Shown one piece after another: positions 1 through 10,300 of a stretch of 64,000 bases of DNA. A program made the position numbers and the translations under genes. The notes below the pieces were generated by a model that was not told the DNA's origin, made no database searches, and was given only the letters and a program-made list of their open reading frames with translations. Source of the stretch: Chrysaora quinquecirrha (Eukaryota; Cnidaria; Scyphozoa; Semaeostomeae; Pelagiidae); the NCBI GenBank assembly GCA_014526335.1, contig JACTAT010000015.1, forward strand, positions 612,425 through 676,424, given 5' to 3'. Positions within the stretch are counted from its first letter, which is position 1. Every line of letters begins with the position of its first letter.

Positions 1-71
1 TATTACGGGATGAGCACTTCCGAGATCTACCGATATCTGAGAAATCCACACCACCCTTCAGCTGAGCATAG
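1..71 (+). CDS. possible upstream exon of the helicase gene (partial)
   Basis: Frame 1 is open from the window edge to a GTACAG donor at 72, leaving two bases (AG). With the 8-bp candidate exon at 183-190, the phases would run through to the exon at 950. The reading is not recognisable, and its middle loosely resembles a repeat stretch near 18.69 kb, so a chance open frame is quite possible. Confidence 0.2.
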
Positions 72-182
72 GTACAGTTTCGTCCACACAATTTCATGGC
101 AGTTTGGGATAAGAGCTAACTAAAAGATGTTTAAAAGGCAAAGAAAATTGGTAAACTTGTAAAAACTCACTCTCTTTCTCAG

Positions 183-190
183 AATGCCAG
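183..190 (+). CDS. possible 8-bp micro-exon or start-codon exon
   Basis: A pyrimidine-rich acceptor (ctctttctcag) is followed by AATGCCAG and a GTAAAA donor. The ATG at 184-186 ends in phase 1, exactly what the exon at 950 needs, so this could hold the start codon or be an internal micro-exon. Only splice-site logic supports it. Confidence 0.2.
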
Positions 191-949
191 GTAAAATCGC
201 CCTTCTTCATTTCATTGACACTTACATTACAGGTCCTTTTACATATAGTAGGTCTTTACACAAACCGTCTTTCAGACTGAAGCCGCATTAACATGGGAGA
301 AATCAAATTGGCTTTTGTCCAACCAAGAGCCAGTTCTCGCTCTTTTACTATGAATTTTACATGAGAAAAATTGTATCAGTTCTAATCTGATCCAGAAATA
401 TTTGACTACTGTCCTATTTTTTGAGTTGATGCCTACATTCAGGGGTGCTGGAAGTACGGGGTAGCAGTGGTTATTGCCTGCTTGCCCTCATAAAAATTTA
501 AAAAATACGTAAGGGCTTTTAAAGTAATGTTGTCTGAGGCTCTCCTCAGACTCAAATCAATTGTTGTATGCAACATAAGATGAGATAAAGCTGATTTTTC
601 ACTAGGCTGATTTTTCCTCACACAGCGGAGTGGCTATTGTATTTGCATTGTTATTTCTATGCACTTCTAAATGACCCGCTATGCACGTTTTTAAAAGTCA
701 GATTGACTTCAACATTTTCACGGCTTCGGAAGGCACTTGCCGATTAAATTACTCAAAAGCTTTTTGCACAAGGTCATTATTCTAACTGGAACATTTTTGT
801 GCCTGATTCCTAGTGGAAATTGAAAATCCTTTTAAACAAGTGCATTGTTTCAAAAACAATAGATGCTCCGTTGCATGTGGAAAACTCAGCCTAGTGAAAA
901 ACCGGCTGAATTGACATAACAAGGCTCAAATGTATTGTCATTTCCTTAG
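191..949 (+). other. putative intron, no recognised content
   Basis: AT-rich sequence before the first secure exon. I see no open frame with coding character and no clear repeat. It ends in an acceptor, tttccttag. Confidence 0.4.
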
Positions 950-1384
950 GTAATCAAGGGGATGGTGGAGATCAGATGGGAGATACTTTGGAAGCTGGTG
1001 AACATGTAAGTGAAACTGAGAATGGCATTGCAGAAAAAGAGAGTTGTGAACAGGCATCAACAATTGTAGCCGTGAATCAAAATGAAATTGAATCTATGAA
1101 TCACAAAGAACATGAAGATGCAGAAACTGAGAGTCAAGGTAACATTGAAAATATTATCATTGAAAGTCAAGAAAATGGTCAAACCAATCTGACTGCAAAT
1201 GAAAATATCCATGAAGAGAATAATGGTATGGAAACTGAGCAACAAAATGCTGTTGATAGTATGGGGCCTGAAACCGAAGAAAATGGGGGTACTGCTGTGA
1301 ATGCAGATGATAATAATCAAGGTGATGCTGATGGAAATGCTTCTTTTAATGCCACAGAAAACAATGAAATTTCAATATTTTTAG
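950..1384 (+). CDS. RECQL: helicase gene exon: acidic N-terminal region
   Basis: Acceptor tttccttag and donor GTAAGT, phase 1 in and phase 1 out. The 145 codons are dominated by Glu, Asn, Gln, Asp and Thr. Loose degenerate repeats of the type E-T-E-x-x-N-G occur, as in METEQQNAV, ETEENGG and SETENGIAE. This suggests a disordered acidic tail, possibly a protein-interaction or activation region, which is inference. The first in-frame ATG is at 976, but the frame is open from the acceptor, so the true start may lie upstream. Confidence 0.7.
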
Positions 1385-4300
1385 GTAAGTGAAAGCCATT
1401 AGATTGCCACTAAAGGCCATTAGATTGCCACTTCTAGGGCATTCCCCCTGCTGCCCCCATGGTGAGCCTGATTACCAATCTCAATCCTTTTCAAATCGCA
1501 TCCTTTTGAAATGTTTGCATTTTCGATGTCTACACAAGAAAACTGCTTTGTTAGAAAGCTGCATTTTCAATAGTTTCCACTCTGAAAACCGTTTTAAAAA
1601 GTTGGCATTTTCAGTCTTTGAGTGAAAACCCAAAGATATCATTGCTTTTCATTTAAAAACATATCCATGTAGACAGGGCTTTGATTTTTCATTTTTTTTA
1701 CCAGTTTTTAAAGAACTGAAATCTGTTGGTATTTAGTTGGTTGTCTTTTTGTATCAATGTTTGAACAGATTGCCTCTTATGTATATTGATCAATGATATT
1801 TAAGATGTTCTCAAAATAAGAGCCAGACACTCAGGGGGTACACTGCCTTTAAATCTTTGAACTGTTTAAAATTTTAGCTGTTGCGGAAGCAGATTCACTT
1901 CCAAATGAAGAATTTCTAAAGCCAATGGACGATGTCAACTGGAAACTAAGTAAATCTGGTATTTTTCTATCTTTATTTACCTTAGTCTTTTTTGAATTTC
2001 TAAAGCCAATTATTTGAAAACATTCCTCATTATAACTTTCTGCTCACTCTGGCCGATCTAGTAAATTGTGTCGCATGACAGAATCATGCAAGGGTGGGTT
2101 GTTGCCTAGAATTGCAGGGGCGGTTGCTCCCTTTCAGAAATGTGGTGATGAATGTTAGTAGGAACAGAGTTTTTGTTTTTACTTCTCTTCAGCTAAATTT
2201 CTACTGGTCATCTTGCTGCATAAGAACCCCTGAATTAGAAAATGAAGACTGCTCGTTTGCATACCATTGTTGCAAGCAGATGAATTGAATAGTGTTTGGG
2301 TTGCACAGAATTTCAATATTGCAAGAAGCACTGCAATATCTTCAGGCATATTTAGATGAAAGCTTTTCCCATCTAAAAACACTTAAAAGAAAGTCACTTT
2401 CTATGATTCTATTTGTTTTCTTTTTAGATCCTAACAAGCAACAGATGAATTTGAAAAATCATTTAGTCAATTCAATTGAAGAGGCTAATGAGCTGATAAA
2501 AGACCATGAAGAAAAACACAATGTGAGATTCGCATCGTATTACTGCAGCAGAGATTTTGGCAACTCAGGTGATCTTTTGTTTATATGTTGTTTTTAAGTG
2601 ATACTATAAGCTTCCTTTTATGCCTGCTTACAAACCTTTGCGTCTGTAAAGCCAGGCTTATGCCGACCAAAGATACAATTCAAACGTCAACTAGTCAGAA
2701 CTTATAGGATACAGTTGTTTGCAGTCGCAAGAGGGCTCAAGTTGACTTCCATTGACGGGAATCGGTTGGCAACTATTGTTGTTGCAGCCAAACTTCTTGG
2801 ATTGTGCGCTGACCAGTTGTCGTCACTAATGAACTTGTTGCCAAGTTGCTGCCTGAGTGCTTTTGTCGACCAGTCAGTTGCGATAGATTAGATGTCGATT
2901 GGTTTCGATTAGTAGTCGGAAACTAGTTTTGACTGTGCGCGATGTTTTTAGGGTACAGGTAACCTTAAAGGCCCCTTGACAAGCTCTGCTGATGGGTGAC
3001 CCATTGAATAAAATGAAATGAAAGTGAAGTGACATTGTGGTCTAATCTTGCTAGCTGTTGGTTTCAAGAGCTTATTGGGGTTAGGGATCGAGCCCAACTA
3101 GCCACGGTAGTGTCAAAATAAGGATCAAGGTCTTTTTAGTCTATCTACTTCTTAGATCCTAGCGACATACGCTTAATACACCATTTCATCTTCAGCCACT
3201 TTTTCATCTTCAGCCACTTTTTCAACTTCCTTCGTTTCCTATTTGTAAACCCCTATAAGTCTGTAAGGGTATCCTTCTTCACCATCAATGTTTTTTATTT
3301 GTAGAATACAAAGCTTATTACTAGATTCTAAGTTCAGAGAATTCAACATTTCGTTCTAGGCACTGCAGCTTCATAATTGAAGGTGAAGGTGTTTTAGCGC
3401 CAGTCGCTAGGATCTCCGTAGTAGGTTAACTAATCGAGACCTCGATCTTGGCTGTGAAGCTACCGTGGCTTGGCTAAAACCCTGACTACACCGGGCTCCT
3501 GACACCCAGAGCCAGCTGGAGTACACCGCGACGTCACAGCAACTTCATTAATAGGTTTGCTCTGCAAGAAAGGCAAGGAGAAAGGGTTTCCCAGTAATGC
3601 TGCAAATGTTAATGTTTGTAAAGAGTTGGGCAAAGGCAGACTAACTATATGCTTGGTAGTTTGCGCTCCTGGACACACCACCACACCACTCCAAATACTC
3701 CAAGGAAAAAGCAGCTGGGTTGTTGTGGTTTTTTAGAGCCTGTTGTTGTTGATTCTGCAGAAGGGGTGAAATATCATTAGTCTAGAACGATGGTAATTAG
3801 TCTAGGCTTAAAACGGTTTTACGTAACTTTGATTGATGTTTTAAATTTCGAATCAATTTGTAGATTTTATGAAAAGCGAGCATAAAGTGTTTTGGGATGA
3901 TGAGGATTTCCGATTCACTGGAATACCTTTTTTCCTTGTTGGGCGTAAGAAGTTGGATTGCCAGCATGGTAAAGATAGAAACACTGCTGTAAAGAAACAA
4001 CGTTATGATGAAAAGATGAAGCAGGTCAGCCAACTAAAAAATGAATTTATCTTACTTGGTTTTCTAATGCAAGACTTATGTTGGTCTATGATACAATAAT
4101 GCAACTATGCAGTTGTAACTGCTAACTTATGTCGGCATGTCAACAACTACAATGTCTGCCGAAAGTGCTGGAATGCCTGTGCTGAAAATCTCTTTCATTG
4201 CGCGCTATTGCTTAACGCCCCCTCCTCCTTGAACAATGTTCTTAAGTACTAAAATTACCAGCCAATCCTGGCCTCGCGTGATTGCTAAGAGAATCATCAA

Positions 4301-7300
4301 TTGTCTCAACTTTGTTTGACTGGTACGGGGGATTCTGCTCTTGAATATGCTAGATTAACCCAATATGTCATTGATTCAAACAAAAAATCTTGGGCGTTCA
4401 ACTACATGTGACAGGCATTGTAGTCAGAACTTGTAGGGCACAGTTGATCTTGATCATTGTCGCAATAGCACTCATGGAGACTGCAACTCGCGGGAATCAG
4501 TTACCAACTCATCGCAGAACTAGAACATGCCTAACTTTCTGGATTTGTGTGCCAACTAGCTGCCGTCGAAAAAGAACTAGTTGCCAGCTAGATCTTAGCT
4601 ATGTTGCCTTTATCAAACTTTGCAGAAAACAGTTTATGATGTAACGAAATTCAATTAAACATCTTTTATTTTTTGATGCCTTAGAGAATGTATGAAGGAT
4701 CACTTCCAGCGAGAAAGAAACGAAGACCATTGAGTAAGAAACAAAATTGTCCTGCGCAAATATTCATGAAAGAAATCATTCAATTTCCTGACCTAAGGGT
4801 ACGTTGACTTACTTTTCTTAAGGCACGGTTAAACTATCAGATATTCCATTAGACATTCCATATACAGAGCATCTAAAACGAGAAATAATATCTAATGGCA
4901 CATCTACTAGTGTAACGAGTCCATCAGATTTCCCATTCATTTTGGCACTGCCTGATTTCAGTAAATCCACATCCAGACAGAGGAAAAATGGCTTTTTCCT
5001 TGAATTTGATATGTTAAAGCATGTTTCTCTCTACTGACGAAAATCGAATCTGAAATGAGTAGGAAAACATTATAGGTAACTACGCAGTTCGTCCTCCGAG
5101 GACATTAGGTAATTTCTTCTTCCTGACAGACACTGATACAAAACGACACTAGGTAACTACTGCCTTGGCAGTCTGTCCCTCGAGGACATTAGGAAACTAC
5201 TGCCTTGGCAGTTTGTCCCTCGAGGACATTAGGTAACTACTGCCTTGGCAGTCTGTCCCTCGAGGACATTAGGTAACTACTGCCTTGGCAGTCTGTCCCT
5301 CGAGGACATTAGGTAACTACTGCCTTGGCAGTCTGTCCCTCGAGGACATTAGGTAACTACTGCCTTGGCAGTCTGTCCCTCGAGGACATTAGGTAACTAC
5401 TGCCTTGGCAGTCTGTCCCTCGAGGACATTAGGTAACTACTGCCTTGGCAGTCTGTCCCTCGAGGACATTAGGTAACTACTGCCTTGGCAGTCTGTCCTT
5501 CGAGGACATTAGGTAACTACTGCCTTGGCAGTCTGTCCCTCGAGGACATTAGGTAACTACTGCCTTGGCAGTCTGTCCCTCGAGGACATTAGGTAACTAC
5601 TGCCTTGGCAGTCTGTCCCTCGAGGACATTAGGTAACTACTGCCTTGGCAGTCTTTCCCTCGAGGACATTAGGTAACCACTGTCTTGTCAGTCTGTCCCT
5701 CGAGGACATTAGGTAACTACTGCCTTGGCAGTCTGTCCCTCGAGGACATTAGGTAACTACTGCCTTGGCAGTCTGTCTCTTGAGGACATTAGGTAACTAC
5801 TGCCTTGGCAGTCTGTCCCTCGAGGACATTGGGTAACTACTGCCTTGGCAGTCTGTCCCTCGAGGACATTGGGTAACTACTGCCTTGTCAGTCTGTCCCT
5901 CGAGGACATTAGGTAACTACTGCCTTGGCAGTCTGTTCCCCGAAGACATTAGGACATTAGCTCTTTCAATGAATCCTAATTAAAAATAAACTATATTCAT
6001 TGATCGCTGTTGCTGTTGATGAATATGGTGAAGGTGAAGTTGAATTGGTTTGTTTAGTTCCAGTCGCTAAGATCTCAGTAGAAGGTTAACTAATCAAGAC
6101 CTGGACCCTGGCTGTGACGCTACTGTAGCTGGTGCTTAAACCCCTACTTTGCTGAGCTTCCGACACAACTAGCCACGTTGATAAGGCCACAACGCCACAG
6201 GACCTTTAAGCTGCAGCACCTTAGAATGGAGAATGGTAGTTTTAATACTTTATTCTGTTTTATTATTATAGAGAGAGGAATTTTTTGCCAACTTATCTTA
6301 TCCCATGTAAGGGCAAAATCTTTTACCGTTATCCTGGCCTTTTTTAGATGAAACTGGATTCAAAGTTCAGAAGAATCATGGGTTCAAAGAAGTTGAGACA
6401 GATTCTGAAGAGTCAAACTCCAACGACAATTCATAGAAAGATTCTTGTCAGTATTCCTGATGTTTCTGCTCATGAAAATCATGATGTTGGAAAGGTAATT
6501 TTAAGATGTTCTACATTTCTTCCACATTTTCATTTAAAGTGTTATTGACACTGGCAGTAACACTACTTTTGACACTGCTTTTCAGTGTTAGTGTTAGTAT
6601 GCGTTATTGAAAATTCTTTCCATGTATTTGCCATTCGAAGAAACATACAGAACTATGTAGGCCAAACGCCGTGGACTTTTCTCTTGACAACCCTGAATTT
6701 TGTCAAATAAAAGGTCGAGAAAGTTTGCGAGAAAGTTTGGCCACCTTGTCAAGTGTTGACTCACAACATTTTACCCAGGTGAAAATTGTCAAGCATGTTC
6801 TCCATGATTCTATTGTCCGAGATGTTGTCGCGTATTGCCAAGATGATTTGCCCAGATTTTCCACTCAGCTCTCATGACTATCAACCTTCTGCAGTTCGTC
6901 TACACTCTACACTTGTGTACACTTTCCAGCACCGGAGTTTCATATTTAATTCTTAGCCATTCGAGATTCTCGAGCCTTTCTAATAAAGCTTTCCCTTCAG
7001 AATATGTATGCCATTTGAGGAAAATGTGAGTTTTAGAGTTTGTTCCCTCCTTTTATTCTTATTATTTCAACCTCTTAGGTCATAGAAACTGGTGCTGAAT
7101 ACTTTGAAAATCTCGCTTCTGAATTATCAGAAATTGACACTGAACTTGCTGAACTCGAATCTCAACTGGAACCTTTAATAAAAAGAAAAGAATCTCTGAA
7201 TGAAAAGAAAAAAGAAATTGAGCAAACGATTCAATATCATCAACCTGATGAAGCCAAATCTCTTCAAGTTTCAAATGATCTATTAGATTGGGGCAGTAGA

Positions 7301-10300
7301 TATTTCTTTTGGACAGAGGAAGTAGAAAAGGCATTAAAAAATGTATTCAGGCTTGAGGTATTCAGGAAGATGCAACGTGAAACGATCAATGCTACGTTAT
7401 GGGGTAAAGACTGCTTGTTGGTTCTACCCCCAGGTGCTGGAAAGAGTCTTTGTTTTCAACTTCCGGCAGCGATCTCAGAGGGATTCACTTTAGTTATAGC
7501 ACCACTGGTTTCCTTGATACAGGATCAGGTTCTGAGGCTCATAAACCATCATATTAATGCGACTTCATTGACAGCCACTAGCTCTGATTTGGATGTTCAA
7601 GATGTTGTTGCACAAATTGATTGATAAAGAAAGTACTTTGAAAATTCTTTATATTACACCTGATGTTTTGTCAAAAAGTAAAGAATTTATGGAAAATTTA
7701 GAGACAGCTGTGCAAGGTGAGAAAGTCTTACGAAATGCTTTGATTAATTCTACTTTGACTTGAAACTCTTGAACGGGCTGGAAATCCTAGCCCGACTAAC
7801 TGAAGGAGGGCTGGGATTCCAGTCCGGTTTGAGTTTTCAACCTGGGCTGGAATTATCTCATGTCATCGCAAAATCAATTTTTCAGAGAGATGCAAGGATA
7901 GAAAAAATGTTAATATTTCTCGGAAACTTGGACCATGGCTTAAAAACGTTCTGCCAAGTTTTCAAAGGGTGAACTTTAATAACCCTACTTGTGATTATTC
8001 TCTTTCCTCCACTAGACAAAGACCTCCTGCTTTAAAACTAATCAATCAAATAGTATCCGTATTCGTATACCCAGATGCGGCTCGAAATGCACCAATCAGA
8101 AAGAACGAAAAGCTGAATTGGCATTGTTTTTTAAACACCAATCAGCTGAGCCGCATCTGGGTATGAATTCCGCCTTAGTCTATTGTTTCGGTCTGTTTCT
8201 GACGTTCATACTCAGAGGAGTGTAAGACGAAAAAAGCTTTTAAGCATGCCCGAAAACGATTCCGCTGTTCATCGCAATTTTAAAGTATCCGTAAACTAAA
8301 TGACAATTTTGTTTTAAAGCTATGATTTGTCTCCTGATTAGACCATTCAAGCCCTGTCTGTTAGGGGAACTGTTAAGGAAACTTTTAAGAAGATTTCCTG
8401 CCAAATTAATCTGAAAGATATATACTAGAGTTCATAATTATCTCAATCCTTGAACTTTTTCTGCAAAACTTTCTGCAAATATTTTTTCCACAAAAAAATT
8501 TCTGGGAGCCAGGTTTCCCAAGTTCCGATACTTTTCCAGCTCTTGATGACTGGAGAGGAGGGTTAAGTTAGCAGTCCATTTAACCGAACTGAAAACTCTC
8601 ATATACACGTATTTTTATAAGAAACCCTTTAAAAGAAACCCAAACTCTCGAATGGCCAAAAATTTAAGAAACTCTAGTAGTGGAATTTTTTTACGTAGGA
8701 AACTTTTCACCACAGACAGCAAAAATGTTCTTTTAATTCCCGTGTTCCGTCTGCAATAGCGTATTTCGCATTTTTGTGACAAGTAGACAAACAGGAAACC
8801 CATATGCATTTAAATACGATCGATAAAAGGGTTTGGAACATCATTCAGATAGAATAACAATGTTGCCAATATGGACATTCAAGAAACTCTTAAGAAGCTT
8901 TCAATACACAAAATTTGAAAATTTTAAGAAACTTTCAGTACTGGGTCAATTTTTTAGTTTCTTATAAACAAAATACGTGTAATCAACCCCTTATTAAGAT
9001 AGCAGAAGTTTATAAAAACTAGAGAGGAACCATAGCAAAGGGCGCAATGTCCCAAAAGGGATGGAAGGCGTAATTGATGGCAATGAGTGGTTCATCAGTT
9101 GTTTATGTTAAATATTCTTGATCATTTTAGCTGGATGTTTATCGAGGATTGTCATTGACGAAGTCCACTGTGCCAGTCAACAAGGACACAATTTCAGAAC
9201 TGACTATCAAGATCTTGGCTTTCTCAGGCAGCAATTCCCAAAGGTTCCTATCCTTGGATTAACATCAACTGCGACAGAAAGCGTCGTAAATGATCTCAAG
9301 CACGCCCTTGGTTTACAAGAAGATTGTCTAGTCTTCAGATCTTCATTTAATCGACCTAATCTATTTTATGAGGTGAGTTGGTAGATCGATATTGTTTGTT
9401 TGATAGTGGGTTAGTTTTTTCTAGGACACCCGTCTATCAGTGTCAACTCTCAAAGGAGGGAAATGCCCCCGAAATACTGGAAAATATTTTATGAATTGCA
9501 CAGAACTTCAAAATCGCCATGAAGATGGGAAAATTATGGTATTTCCCCGATTAGGCACCTGGGGTGCTTTATTTAAAAACTCCATCTTAATGAGTAGCAA
9601 TTATTTGTTCTGGTTCTGACGAAAACTAAGTTTTCTAGCAACTACCAGAAGGTGTCTCTTCATTCCTCGCATCAAGAGCTTGCACATACACTAATAAATG
9701 AGTTTCTGAGCTCAACCCCGTTGGCAGCTCTGTCCAAACAGGGTACTAATTCTAAGGAGGGTGCCTTTTCGAGGAAATACGGTATTGGTCATACTTACAG
9801 ATATTTCAACTTTAGACGTTTACTCTCTGAGGAGTGTCAGCCGAAAAGAGCTTTAGTGTAATTCTTAAATTCTGGAAAATCGTAAAAGTTGTCAGAATTG
9901 AAGAGAAATAGACAGTTTAATATAAAGTCAGGAAGGTTTTATCCAGGTTTTATAGGATGCCCCCCTCCCCATTGTTTTGACCTTCACTACACGCTTTTTT
10001 ATAAAGGACCACTTTATAAGGAACCTACATGTAGAAAAGAACTTATACTACGTAAGATAAAATCACTAAGAAACTTTTCAATTTTGAATATTTTTGTTTA
10101 GATTTTTCACTCTCCTTTGGAGAAGGGTACCAACCCCAAACCAAGGCCTGAAGGTTGTACTCAATATAGACACCTATGTAGGATCGTAGGCTCAAATTCT
10201 ATTATTTACAATAAAGATGATACACAAGAGATTATAATTATTAGGCTCACTTTCAGCTTAGAATATAGACTTTAGGCACTAACTCCTAGACTCAAGATTC

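Larger units (their letters stand above)
2569..3863 (+). other. intron with dispersed repeats
   Basis: Contains a repeat fragment around 2686-2860 that recurs at about 4417-4590, plus two copies of a tRNA-like SINE in opposite orientation (about 3035-3170 plus, 3379-3543 minus). The rest is unremarkable. The intron ends in an acceptor, aatttgtag. Confidence 0.6.
4799..6347 (+). other. intron with minisatellite and SINE
   Basis: Holds about 270 bp of AT-rich spacer, an incomplete 40-bp unit at 5074-5110, the main 40-bp minisatellite (5151-5960) and a family A SINE (about 6025-6205). It ends in an acceptor, ccttttttag. Confidence 0.7.
7717..9130 (+). other. intron with two MITEs
   Basis: Contains a 96-bp perfect inverted-repeat element (8068-8163) and a 374-bp TA-flanked MITE (8606-8979). 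About 8165-8255 carries a word (tctgtttctgacgttcatac...gaggagtgt) that recurs near 9.80-9.86, 10.95-11.03, 40.75-40.80 and 43.50-43.55 kb. The stretch 7760-7900 shows nothing recognised. Confidence 0.6.

Noticed and set aside
5151..5960. CRISPR-like regular repeat
   Set aside because: The 40-bp units are contiguous with no unique spacers, inside a eukaryotic intron; it is a minisatellite.
6671..6877. 68-codon ORF in a helicase intron
   Set aside because: No start context, no phase-compatible splice sites and no resemblance to RecQ or CARF-like sequence; the flanking exons join perfectly without it.
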